64,000 nucleotides of DNA from Danxiaibacter flavus. Lineage in GTDB: Bacteria; Bacteroidota; Bacteroidia; Chitinophagales; Chitinophagaceae. The translations under genes and the position numbers were made by a program. The number at the start of each line of letters is the position of its first letter. The first letter of the stretch is position 1. The notes beneath the pieces are model-generated. The model was not told where the DNA came from. It did not search any database and was given only the letters and a program-made list of their open reading frames with translations. The DNA is taken from assembly GCF_041060425.1 (NCBI RefSeq), contig NZ_JAULBC010000001.1, forward strand, positions 1,240,001 to 1,304,000, in the 5' to 3' direction. Shown here piece after piece: positions 26,340-34,132 of this stretch.

Positions 26340-26762
26340 TCTGATAAGGAAGTAAAGACGTTGCGCCGCTGCTCCGTTGCGCTCGCCGCGTGAAACATAA
26401 CACCCGTGGGGGAAACGTCGCGTCGTTGCCTCTTTGCGCCCGTTGCGTGAAACATGGCACCCAGTGGAGAAAACATTGCGCTGCTGCTTCTTTGCCTTCG
26501 TTGCGAGAAACATAACACCGGTGGCGGGAAACGTTGCGCCGCCGCTTCTTAGCGTTCGCCGCGTGAAACAAAGCCCGTTTCCTGAAACAGGGCTCTAGCG
26601 TAGCTATTGCGAGAAACATAACACCGGTAGCGGGAAACGTTGCGTCGCTGCTTCTTTGCGCCCGTTGCGTGAAACAAAGCCCGTTTCCTGAGACAGGGCT
26701 TTAGCGTAGCCATTGCGGGAAACATTGCGCCGCTGTTTCTTAGCGTTCGCCGCGTGAAACTA
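26340..26762. repeat. Amplified TTTGCG...GCGTGAAAC repeat array
   Basis: About six degenerate units of some 40 bp (AACGTTGCGCCGCTGCTTCTTTGCGTTCGCCGCGTGAAAC-like), beginning near 26354, 26415, 26476, 26532, 26638 and 26724. Between them lie ATAACACCGGTGGCGGG and a CCCGTTTCCTGAAACAGGGCT hairpin module, which occurs twice. Spacing is irregular (about 56-106 bp) and units are not identical, so this is not a CRISPR array. Minus-strand reading frames through it (repeating Arg/Lys/Ser-rich peptides) are artefacts. Confidence 0.85.
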
Positions 26763-26805
26763 TCCGTTGCCTGGAAACATAATACCGCAGTCAGCCCCGG
26801 CGTCC

Positions 26806-26813
26806 TATCTTTG
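26806..26813 (+). promoter_or_regulatory. -7 promoter element TATCTTTG
   Basis: Exact TAnnTTTG match ending 4 nt before the ATG at 26818. It is identical to the box in front of the CCA enzyme gene and again predicts a leaderless mRNA. It also argues for the start at 26818 rather than one further upstream. Confidence 0.6.
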
Positions 26814-26817
26814 CTTT

Positions 26818-27819
26818 ATGCAGAAAAAGATTAAGCTGAGTGTGCTCGATCAGTCTATTGTTCGTAAAGGTGCCACAGCAAGGCAGGCAGTACAGGAAAC
26901 CATCGCCACTGCAAAGCTCGCGGAAGAATTAGGCTACTACCGTTTTTGGGTATCAGAACATCATAACTCAAATGTCATTGCAGGATCAACACCGGAAGTA
27001 TTGATCGTTAAACTGGCTGACGAAACCCAGCATATCCGCATTGGCTCTGGTGGTATTATGCTCCCTAATCATAGTGCGTTAAAAGTGGCAGAGAATTTCC
27101 GCATGCTGGAAACATTGTTTCCCGGTCGTATAGATCTCGGAATGGGTCGTGCGCCAGGAGGCGACAGGGTTACGACCACATTGCTCAATCCATCCAACGA
27201 TTTTAAGGAAGAAAGCTATCTGCGCCAGCTTGAACATTTGCAGGCTTATTTTCAGGATGCAGCTGCAACCAGTTACGGACCGGTCCTGGCCGTTCCGGTT
27301 TCAGATACCATTCCCGATCAATGGATCTTAAGTTCTACCGGCGGTAGTAGTCATATAGCTGCTCAGTTTGGCATGGGACTCGCCGTTGCACGTTTTATAA
27401 ATGGGTTTGCACAACCCGATGTTGCAGACATCTACAGACGCAATTTTAAGCCGTCACTACACATGAAAGAACCGCAGGTTTTGCTTGCGATAAGTGTATT
27501 GTGCGCTGAAAATGAAGCAAAGGCCAGGCAGTTAAGAAAACAAACCGATTATTTCTTCCTGCAGTTTGAAAAAGGTGTTTTCGCACCTCCACCCGATTAC
27601 GAATCTATCCGCGATTACGATTTTTCATCAACAGAACTGGAAATTATTAAACGCAACAGCGGCCGAATTGTTTCAGGCACAAAAGACGAGGTTAAAGAAA
27701 AATTAACACAGCTGGCAAACGATTTTGATGTAGATGAAATCATGATCACCACAATGACGCATTCGGCCTCCGATCGCATCACTTCTTTCAGGTTGCTGGC
27801 AGAGGCGTTTGAGTTGTGA
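26818..27819 (+). CDS. Luciferase-like (LLM) flavin-dependent monooxygenase
   Basis: 333-aa cytosolic oxidoreductase of the bacterial-luciferase superfamily (TIM barrel using FMNH2). Family motifs are present: the N-terminal LSVLDQS segment, FWVSEHHN near residue 42, the SGGIML segment near residue 78, GRIDLGMGRAPGG near residue 103 and the SSTGGSSHIAAQFGMG segment near residue 173. It matches the MsnO8/YhbW-like subgroup, whose substrates are largely unknown. The start at 26818 is chosen over an upstream extension that begins within the repeat array. Short-period repeats flank the gene on both sides. Confidence 0.9.
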   Translation: MQKKIKLSVLDQSIVRKGATARQAVQETIATAKLAEELGYYRFWVSEHHNSNVIAGSTPEVLIVKLADETQHIRIGSGGIMLPNHSALKVAENFRMLETLFPGRIDLGMGRAPGGDRVTTTLLNPSNDFKEESYLRQLEHLQAYFQDAAATSYGPVLAVPVSDTIPDQWILSSTGGSSHIAAQFGMGLAVARFINGFAQPDVADIYRRNFKPSLHMKEPQVLLAISVLCAENEAKARQLRKQTDYFFLQFEKGVFAPPPDYESIRDYDFSSTELEIIKRNSGRIVSGTKDEVKEKLTQLANDFDVDEIMITTMTHSASDRITSFRLLAEAFEL

Positions 27820-27824
27820 GGAGT

Positions 27825-27910
27825 AGGTGTAAGGTATCAGGTATCAGGTGTCAGGCTTGAGGCGTAAGGCTTGAGGTTAAGCTATCAGCTATTGGCTATT
27901 AGCTGTCAGC
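27825..27910. repeat. Short-period TATCAGGTGTCAGG / TATCAGCTATTGGC array
   Basis: Follows the monooxygenase stop directly. Words AAGGTATCAGGTATCAGGTGTCAGGC, then AAGCTATCAGCTATTGGCTATTAGCTGTCAGC, matching the array at 26225-26320. Confidence 0.8.
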
Positions 27911-27964
27911 AAAGCCAATGTCTTGTTATTTTTTTTTCTTTCTTTTTTCTCTCTTGCAATATTA

Positions 27965-28035
27965 CTACACTCATTTTCCCACTCCTCTTACGATCTTACG
28001 GTCTTACGATCTTACTGTCTTACATGTCTTACCGT
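27965..28035. repeat. Short-period GATCTTACGGTCTTAC array
   Basis: Nine- to ten-base words TACGATCTTACGGTCTTACGATCTTACTGTCTTACATGTCTTACC, ending just before the promoter of the seven-gene operon. It is the same family as the array at 8424-8497, which likewise abuts a promoter. Confidence 0.85.
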
Positions 28036-28041
28036 CTTCTC

Positions 28042-28072
28042 TTGCACTTTCAAACATTCATTTCTATCTTTA
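28042..28072 (+). promoter_or_regulatory. Promoter of the isoprenoid-linked operon
   Basis: TTG at 28042-28044, a 20-nt spacer, then TATCTTTA at 28065-28072 (7 of 8 matches to TAnnTTTG). This fits the Bacteroidota sigma-A promoter geometry and lies about 20 nt ahead of the first ATG of the operon at 28092. Confidence 0.6.
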
Positions 28073-28091
28073 ATAAACAAACACCTAAGCT

Positions 28092-28619
28092 ATGGGCTCA
28101 CCATCTATTCCAACCGGTTATCATGTGGATACACATCTCGATGGCGGTGTTGCGACGCATCTTGATGGCAACCTCACAACTACGCTTGCCGGCGCGGTAC
28201 ACACAGATCTTGGCGGAAATCTCACAACTGATTCAACTGCAAAAGTGATCGGCGATCCCGCTCAGCCTGTTGCTACATTGCTGATAGGAGATCCGGCTAA
28301 ACCGATTGCTACCGACAGTAAAGTCGAGTTGCTTAATCTGCCGCGGTTTACTTTGCAGGATATAAAGGATATGATGAAAGTGCGTGTTCGCATTCCCAAC
28401 TATTCGCAGGTTTGTTTTAAGCTGTTTGGGCAGGAGATCTTTTCGGTTTGCGTAAGTGGTGAAGGCCAGGTGATAACTGAGCCTTATGTGCCAAATTCAC
28501 TCGAGCGCTGTGAGAATGATTGTTGCGAGCCTGATACCCGTCCTTTCCCGGGTGATGAAACAAGGGGTGATAATCCGCCCGGTACACCGCCTCCTCCAGT
28601 TCCGGGATCTAACTCCTGA
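28092..28619 (+). CDS. Unknown protein, first gene of the isoprenoid-linked operon
   Basis: 175-aa protein with no signal peptide and no family I can name. Residues about 10-45 contain three spaced HLDGG/HLDGN/DLGGN modules. At about 54-75 the phrase GDPA(Q/K)P(V/I)AT occurs twice, so this half is repetitive and beta-prone. A compact middle domain follows (LPRFTLQDIKDMMKVRVRIP, then VCFKLFGQEIFSVCVSGEGQ). The end has a Cys-rich CENDCCEP patch and a Pro/Gly-rich tail. It sits 33 nt before the next operon gene and directly behind the promoter. It might be a structural or scaffolding component of whatever the operon builds. Confidence 0.8.
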   Translation: MGSPSIPTGYHVDTHLDGGVATHLDGNLTTTLAGAVHTDLGGNLTTDSTAKVIGDPAQPVATLLIGDPAKPIATDSKVELLNLPRFTLQDIKDMMKVRVRIPNYSQVCFKLFGQEIFSVCVSGEGQVITEPYVPNSLERCENDCCEPDTRPFPGDETRGDNPPGTPPPPVPGSNS

Positions 28620-28652
28620 ATAGACCGGTTTCCTCACTTTAAAAAGTGTGAT

Positions 28653-29441
28653 ATGATTACCGTTACAGCCAATGCTTTTCATGAAAAGCTGCATATTGAA
28701 GAAGATGAGATTGTACTTAACGGACCTCCTGCATTTTTATCCGGTTATGTATTCTTAAGCAATAACGAAAACGAGACATTGTTTATAAGAGATTTACCTG
28801 TACTAAAAACTGCAGCGGCAAAGGGTGCGGCACCTATGCCGGAAGCTATAAGGTTCATCACTTCATTGCTGCCGGGTGAACAGAAAAAACACCGGCTTCG
28901 TCACCAGTTGCCGCGCACCACACCGCCCGGCGTTTACGAAAGTGTGGTTAATGTAGGAGGCAAGGAGAAAAAGCTGAGGCTGATTGTTCAGCAAAATATT
29001 GAAATAGAACTTAATCCTACCGATTTGTTCTTTCAGGGTGTAAAACCCGGGCAAAAGTATAGCACGCTGTTATCCTGCAGCAATATTGGAAATGTTGCTT
29101 TTGCCATTCCTGATATAAAACACGTAACAACCCTTGATGCTGATTATTTGTGCCGTGCAGCTTCTATTGCTATGCGGGATAAAGGCTCGGAAGGATTTAA
29201 TGCCATGATGGATGAACTTACAAAAAATGTATATAAAGACATGGCCGGCTGGGCGGTCGTTGATATTGAAGAAAGTGGTAAAGTGCTGCAGCCCGGAGAA
29301 AGTATTCAATTGCATTTTAACATAACCCTGCCTGATAATGTAGATCCGAAAAGAGACTACCAGGGTAACGTACGCTTTTGGAATAAAACAATTTCATACA
29401 GCATAAAGTCGCACACCGTAGAGCAGCCGAAAAGTAAATAA
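28653..29441 (+). CDS. Unknown protein with two Ig-like beta domains
   Basis: 262 aa, no signal peptide or membrane segment, so cytosolic. Two beta-sandwich units of the type found in NEW3/COG1470 proteins can be read. The first has LLPGEQKKHRLRHQLP then PPGVYESVVNVGG (about residues 70-112); the second has LQPGESIQLHFNITLP then DYQGNVRFW (about 212-246). The repeated motif is L-x-P-G-E ... beta strand ... P-G-x-Y-x-S/G-x-(I/V). The next three proteins carry a related module. Such modules normally mediate protein contacts. No catalytic motif is seen. Confidence 0.8.
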   Translation: MITVTANAFHEKLHIEEDEIVLNGPPAFLSGYVFLSNNENETLFIRDLPVLKTAAAKGAAPMPEAIRFITSLLPGEQKKHRLRHQLPRTTPPGVYESVVNVGGKEKKLRLIVQQNIEIELNPTDLFFQGVKPGQKYSTLLSCSNIGNVAFAIPDIKHVTTLDADYLCRAASIAMRDKGSEGFNAMMDELTKNVYKDMAGWAVVDIEESGKVLQPGESIQLHFNITLPDNVDPKRDYQGNVRFWNKTISYSIKSHTVEQPKSK

Positions 29442-29527
29442 TGTAAAGACACTGTTTTGATTAAAAGGCTGGGTTGACTCATGTTGTCAACAGATTTTCT
29501 GCATATATAATTTTCAAACTCCGCAAT

Positions 29528-30172
29528 ATGGAAAATAAAGCTTCTAACCAGCGCCTCCAGCAAAGCATAACCGATAATATGCAAAAGCTGGCAGATCTTT
29601 CTATTGCCACGTTAAAATCTTCTGTTGAAAATGTTTCTACTAATGTGAGCGAGCTTGGCAAAATGGCGGGAAATCTTGGTATTGGTCCGTTTAAGCTGCC
29701 TTTTATGAAGACTGGCGGCTCTTGCAATTGTTGTCCGCCGGAACATGACTGCCCACCGCACTGCATTCTGGAATTGGTAAGGCATGCCGTAGCGGGTGAG
29801 CGGATAATAGTGCCTTTTGCGATAAAAAACACTTGTGGTGCAGCAAAGAGATACAGGGTTGGTATAAGAGAATTGAAGAGCCTGGATGGCAGCCAGGCAC
29901 CTGCGCAACCAGTTTTGAATAAAAAGGATGTAAGCCTGCAACCTGGCGAAACCCAGGAGGTTGAAATGACGCTGGATCTGGCGAATTTTTCCGCCGGCAA
30001 CACATACGCAGCGGAGATTGTTGTAAGGGAAAAAGAGATCAATCAGAACATTTGCTTTACGCTTATTGTTGATGGAAATAAAAATGTACCTGTTGCCCTG
30101 CCCCTCGATGAGAAAAAATATCACCTGCGCTGGCAAAGCTGGCAAAGTCATTTTTATTGCGAGGGAAAATAA
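29528..30172 (+). CDS. Unknown protein: helical N-terminus, Cys-rich linker, Ig-like module
   Basis: 214 aa from the ATG at 29528 (an upstream in-frame extension to 29474 is less likely). Residues 1-55 form an amphipathic helix region (ITDNMQKLADLSIATLKSSV), reminiscent of phasins. A Cys-rich stretch follows at about 69-85 (CNCCPPEHDCPPHC), possibly metal-binding or disulfide-forming. The C-terminal beta module has LQPGETQEVEMTLDLA then NTYAAEIVVRE. It has no signal peptide. It lies third in the operon, 86 nt after the previous gene. Confidence 0.8.
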   Translation: MENKASNQRLQQSITDNMQKLADLSIATLKSSVENVSTNVSELGKMAGNLGIGPFKLPFMKTGGSCNCCPPEHDCPPHCILELVRHAVAGERIIVPFAIKNTCGAAKRYRVGIRELKSLDGSQAPAQPVLNKKDVSLQPGETQEVEMTLDLANFSAGNTYAAEIVVREKEINQNICFTLIVDGNKNVPVALPLDEKKYHLRWQSWQSHFYCEGK

Positions 30173-30239
30173 GTCGTAGCGAATTGGAGTAATCAGATCA
30201 ATCGTGGAAAATAATTTGTAACTCAAGACAGACTTCCCA

Positions 30240-30896
30240 ATGAACGAAAAACAACCAACCATAACGCAGGAGCTTGAGCAGCTTTTTCAGAAAACTGCAG
30301 AAGCAAACAAGATCTTCTTTAAAGAAAGTACCAGGTTCGTACAGCAACTGGGCTCTTCAGGCCAGTCTGGTGAAGACCTGTTTAATAAACAAAAACAATT
30401 ATTCGGTGATGCCCTCAAATCGCTCGTGCAACTGAATATTCAGCATGCCTCCAATTTGTTGGATCTGGGCATTGCCGTGGCGAAAAGATTTAATCAATCA
30501 TCAAATACTTCAGGAGCTGACGTTTCATCAACAGATGAGAATGCGGTGGTAACGGAGCCCGCATTTGTATTAACTGCTGTAACCTCTCCCGGAGAAACGG
30601 CTAATGTTCAGTTTATGCTTGACAGCAGCAAGGCAGAGCCCGTGTCTTGCAAATTGATTAAAAATAAATTTATCCTTCAGGAAGATCGTTCTGTGCAAGC
30701 AGATTTTGAAACACTGTTTACGCCACAGTCATTTCAGTTGTTACCGGGCGAACAGCAAAGAGTAGAAATATCAGTACAAGTGCCCGGCGATGTCCGTCCG
30801 GGAATTTATATAAGCGATATACGTGTTGAAGGCTTTGAACATATTTTCTTTCAATTAAACCTGACCATCAATCCTATTGCTAATCCTGACAAATAA
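30240..30896 (+). CDS. Unknown protein: phasin-like helices plus Ig-like module
   Basis: 218 aa. Residues about 5-90 are helical and read like a phasin (ELEQLFQKTAEANKIFF, LFNKQKQLFGDALKSLVQL, then HASNLLDLGIAVAKRF). Phasins coat polyhydroxyalkanoate granules, but sequence similarity to known phasins is only impressionistic. The C-terminal half is an Ig-like module with LLPGEQQRVEISVQVPG then RPGIYISDIRVEG. No signal peptide or PHA synthase gene is seen. It is fourth in the operon, 67 nt after the previous gene. Confidence 0.8.
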   Translation: MNEKQPTITQELEQLFQKTAEANKIFFKESTRFVQQLGSSGQSGEDLFNKQKQLFGDALKSLVQLNIQHASNLLDLGIAVAKRFNQSSNTSGADVSSTDENAVVTEPAFVLTAVTSPGETANVQFMLDSSKAEPVSCKLIKNKFILQEDRSVQADFETLFTPQSFQLLPGEQQRVEISVQVPGDVRPGIYISDIRVEGFEHIFFQLNLTINPIANPDK

Positions 30897-30905
30897 AAGC
30901 CTGGC

Positions 30906-31616
30906 ATGAAAGACTCCCGGACAAGTTCATCAAACGGTAATAAGAGGAAACCTTCAGACAAAAAATGGTTCACGGGCATAGATCCCAACGGCGTTATGAA
31001 TAATGCGCAGCGCATCCTGAATACAGCGGTTGAAGTGCTGGAAGAAGAGATTGCTGCAGGAATACTTGCAGCAAAGAAGATAGAGAAAAAAGTAATTGAC
31101 GTAGATGAGGTCCGTAGTGGCAATGCAGAGGAGTTAATGAGCCGTATAAGAAGAGATACGCATGATGCGGTTGATATATTTCTTGATGCGCTATCGGTGA
31201 TTGCCAATTATGTAAACGGCCTCTCGGAAACAATAGAAAAAACAAAAAAGAATGGTGTCGCAAAAGAAGCACCCAACCCTGTAAGTGGTTACCAGGTGCC
31301 TACTGTTAAAAATGACCTGCCGGTTAAAGCAGGCGAGTCAATGGATATCACAATAGAACTGAGTAATGATAATGAAAAACCGATGGAGGTTTCCCTGAGA
31401 AAAGCTGCGCTTGTTGGTCCGGATGAGAATAAGATTGCTGCCAAAAATATTATCATTTCGCCGCAGACATTCACCTTAAAGCCACTTAGTAAACAAAAAG
31501 TGCATATTGCAGTTAAGGTGCCGGTAATATGTAAGCCCGGCAGCTATTCGGGCTTGTTTATTGATAATAAAAATACCCGCATTTGCACCGTTGTAGTTGT
31601 TGACGTAATTAAATAA
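30906..31616 (+). CDS. Unknown protein: helical N-terminus plus Ig-like module
   Basis: 236 aa. A basic, flexible N-terminus (about 1-25) is followed by a helical part (about 35-120, VLEEEIAAGILAAKKIEKKV, then RIRRDTHDAVDIFLDALSV) and a C-terminal beta module (LKPLSKQKVHIAVKVP then KPGSYSGLFIDN), the same architecture as the preceding two genes. No signal peptide. It starts 9 nt after the previous stop and ends 6 nt before the polyprenyl synthase, so translation is probably coupled. Function unknown. Confidence 0.8.
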   Translation: MKDSRTSSSNGNKRKPSDKKWFTGIDPNGVMNNAQRILNTAVEVLEEEIAAGILAAKKIEKKVIDVDEVRSGNAEELMSRIRRDTHDAVDIFLDALSVIANYVNGLSETIEKTKKNGVAKEAPNPVSGYQVPTVKNDLPVKAGESMDITIELSNDNEKPMEVSLRKAALVGPDENKIAAKNIIISPQTFTLKPLSKQKVHIAVKVPVICKPGSYSGLFIDNKNTRICTVVVVDVIK

Positions 31617-31622
31617 AATGCT

Positions 31623-32651
31623 ATGCAGGATGCTGTTATGAAATCAATGCTTTCCGAATATGCCGGCTATGCGTTGCAGGGCATCATGCATATTATCCCT
31701 GATAAGGAACCCAAAAAATATTTGTACGATCTTATAGCCGATTATCCCACCCGCGGCGGTAAAGGCTTCCGGCCGGGACTTTGCATTGCAACGTGCAGAG
31801 CCTTTGGGGGAAGGTTGGACCAGGCGCTGAATTCAGCTACCGCCCTGGAGCTTTTTCACAATGCTTTTTTAGTGCATGATGATGTTGAAGACGTGAGTTA
31901 TGTTCGCCGCAATAAGCCCACAATGCATCAGTACAACAATATGGGTATAGCTGTAAATGTGGGAGATGCAATGAATGTGCTGAGTCTTAAACCTCTTCTG
32001 AAAAATAAAGAAGTATTGGGGCCGGCGCTGGCTATGAAGATATTCGAAGAAATAGAACATATGGTAGCGGAAACAGTAGAGGGGCAGGCAATAGAGCTGG
32101 GTTGGAGAAAAGATAACGTATGCCGGCTTGACGATGCTGACTATATGCGTATGATACTTAAAAAGACCTGCTGGTACACCTGTATTCATCCTGTAAGAAT
32201 AGGAGCGATGATTGGTAGCTGCGGAAAGGTGGCCGTAGACAAGTTCAACAGGTTCGGCTATTTTATGGGTACAGCATTCCAGATCCAGGATGACATCTTA
32301 AACCTGGTTGCAGAAGAAAATAAATATGGTAAAGAGATTGGCGGAGATATTATTGAAGGCAAGCGAACCTTAATGCTCATTCATCTCTTTAAGACATGTA
32401 ATAAAAAAGAGCTGGAAAAATTAGCGTTGTTTTTGTCAGACACGCAGGCCGATGGCAACCATGAAATTGCCGCATGGATAATGCGGCTAATGGATAAGTA
32501 CGGAAGCATTGACCATTGTCGCAAAGTTGCAAAATATATGGCTGGTGCGGCATTGAAGGAATTTTGTTCTGTATTTGCGGCTTTACCTGATTCGAAAGAC
32601 AAAAAATTTATTGAAGAGCTGATTGTTTATATGATAAACAGGGATTATTAA
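31623..32651 (+). CDS. Polyprenyl diphosphate synthase
   Basis: 342-aa trans-isoprenyl diphosphate synthase that condenses isopentenyl diphosphate with allylic diphosphates. The first Asp-rich motif is DDVED (86-90) and the second DDILN (223-227), with the conserved RGGKGFRPGL near residue 40 and GKRTLM near residue 245. The fold is all alpha. Product chain length depends on residues just before the first motif (Phe/Leu/Val there), which I cannot decide by eye. It is sixth in the operon, with a geranylgeranyl-reductase-like gene 11 nt after it, so the product is probably reduced next. Confidence 0.93.
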   Translation: MQDAVMKSMLSEYAGYALQGIMHIIPDKEPKKYLYDLIADYPTRGGKGFRPGLCIATCRAFGGRLDQALNSATALELFHNAFLVHDDVEDVSYVRRNKPTMHQYNNMGIAVNVGDAMNVLSLKPLLKNKEVLGPALAMKIFEEIEHMVAETVEGQAIELGWRKDNVCRLDDADYMRMILKKTCWYTCIHPVRIGAMIGSCGKVAVDKFNRFGYFMGTAFQIQDDILNLVAEENKYGKEIGGDIIEGKRTLMLIHLFKTCNKKELEKLALFLSDTQADGNHEIAAWIMRLMDKYGSIDHCRKVAKYMAGAALKEFCSVFAALPDSKDKKFIEELIVYMINRDY

Positions 32652-32662
32652 ATACCATTGCA

Positions 32663-34132
32663 ATGATTAATATCCAGGTTGTTCATCCATATGATTGTGA
32701 CGTGTTAATAGCGGGCGGAGGCCCGGCTGGAAGTGCATTGGCCAGTCATCTTGCACAAAAAGGGGTAAATGTTATTGTTATTGAAGCTCAACGCTTCCCG
32801 CGCGACAAAGTGTGTGGTGATGGTGTCAGTCCCATTGCCTTAGCAGAATTGCATCATATTGGTATTACAGGGTTGGATGGGTTTGCCGAGGCGAATGAGA
32901 TCAATAAGGTAGGGTTGTTTATTCGGGAAGATAAAGTCTACATAGATCTTGAAAAAGAAGATCACCTGCCTTATCATGCAAGAATAATTCCACGGCTGCA
33001 ACTGGATAACTGGATACATGAAGCTGCACTTAAAAATGGCGCAGTTTATTGGGAAGAAGCAAGAGTTGCTGATTACTTTATTACGGATAATATGGTTGTT
33101 GCAGAAATTAAGCGCAACGATACAACCGTGCGGGTAAAGGCGAAAGTTATCGTAGGAGCCGACGGTAGTAACAGTACCATTGCACGGATACTTAACGGTT
33201 CCAAACCTTCTGATGAATACCAGTTGTTAGGCTTGCGTGCTTATTATGAAAACGTAAATGGCCCTCGTGATCGCGTAGATATTTTTTTTAGTGATGAAAA
33301 TTATCCTGGTATTTACTGGATGTTTCCGCTGGGACAAAATGAAGCCAATATTGGTTTAGCCATGGTGGCATCAACGCTGCCAAAAAAAGAAGTGCATGTA
33401 AAAAAGTTGCTGACAGATCATATTGAAAAAAATAAGTGTATACGTGAGAGAATTGGCAACGGAACAATTAAAGGAAGAATCTATGGGTGGCCGCTTAATT
33501 TTTTTAATCCGGCAAATCGTATAACCGCAAACAGGTTATTACTTGTGGGTGATGCGGCAGGACTCATCAATCCGCTAAGCGGTGATGGTATTCAATATGC
33601 AGTACTTAGCGCAAGACGGGCAGCCGAAAGCCTTTTGAAGTGTTTTGCACAAAATGATTTTTCTGCAACTGCATTATCTTCTTATCACTCCAAAGTGAAA
33701 GATGAACTTGCGTACGATTTTTCGCTGTCAAATTTGCTGATACAGTTTGCCCGCAATAAAGCACTCACACCCTTGTGGATGGAGATTATGGTTGTACTGA
33801 TAGAGCGTGCAAAGGTTGATAAAAGTTATGCGCATATTATAGCAAGTATATTTGAAGGAACTTATCCATCATACAAAGCACTTACTCCTTCTTTCATAGG
33901 CAAGTCCGTTTTACAGGGCGGCTTGCATGTTGGCTTAAGCACCGCAACAGGCATGCTGCAGGGCCCTGACTACTGGATGAAAAAAGGAAAAGATATCAGC
34001 CGCATAGCCGGAGATATTGCAAACAGCATAAAGCACAATCCGTCAGGTAACATAAAATGGCTGTCCGGCCTTTTTAAAAATGGAGCCGGCGTAGCAGGTC
34101 ATGTAATCAAAAGCATGAGGAAAAGTGGTTAG
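32663..34132 (+). CDS. Geranylgeranyl-reductase-family FAD oxidoreductase
   Basis: 489-aa flavoprotein of the geranylgeranyl reductase group. FAD-binding GGGPAG lies at 18-23, the conserved PRDKVCGDGVSP follows near residue 46-57, and GDAAGLINPLSGDG lies near residue 296-309. Members saturate double bonds of isoprenoid chains (chlorophyll side chains, archaeal lipids, menaquinone) or, in related subgroups, carry out other flavin chemistry. It is coupled to the polyprenyl synthase by an 11-nt gap and closes the operon. The C-terminal 150 residues extend past the canonical FAD domains and contain a helical segment. Confidence 0.87.
   Translation: MINIQVVHPYDCDVLIAGGGPAGSALASHLAQKGVNVIVIEAQRFPRDKVCGDGVSPIALAELHHIGITGLDGFAEANEINKVGLFIREDKVYIDLEKEDHLPYHARIIPRLQLDNWIHEAALKNGAVYWEEARVADYFITDNMVVAEIKRNDTTVRVKAKVIVGADGSNSTIARILNGSKPSDEYQLLGLRAYYENVNGPRDRVDIFFSDENYPGIYWMFPLGQNEANIGLAMVASTLPKKEVHVKKLLTDHIEKNKCIRERIGNGTIKGRIYGWPLNFFNPANRITANRLLLVGDAAGLINPLSGDGIQYAVLSARRAAESLLKCFAQNDFSATALSSYHSKVKDELAYDFSLSNLLIQFARNKALTPLWMEIMVVLIERAKVDKSYAHIIASIFEGTYPSYKALTPSFIGKSVLQGGLHVGLSTATGMLQGPDYWMKKGKDISRIAGDIANSIKHNPSGNIKWLSGLFKNGAGVAGHVIKSMRKSG

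Noticed and set aside
26271..26619. Minus-strand reading frames encoding Arg/Ser-rich repeated peptides
   Set aside because: They follow the degenerate DNA repeat exactly, overlap each other in several frames and have no promoter or homologue-like features, so they are shadows of the repeat.
26340..26762. CRISPR-like array of repeats
   Set aside because: The units are degenerate, their spacing varies from about 56 to 106 bp, the intervening sequence is itself repeated and no cas genes are present.
28092..34132. Encapsulin-type compartment with polyprenyl synthase cargo
   Set aside because: Some encapsulin loci include isoprenoid enzymes, but none of the operon proteins looks like the HK97-fold shell, so I do not use that label.
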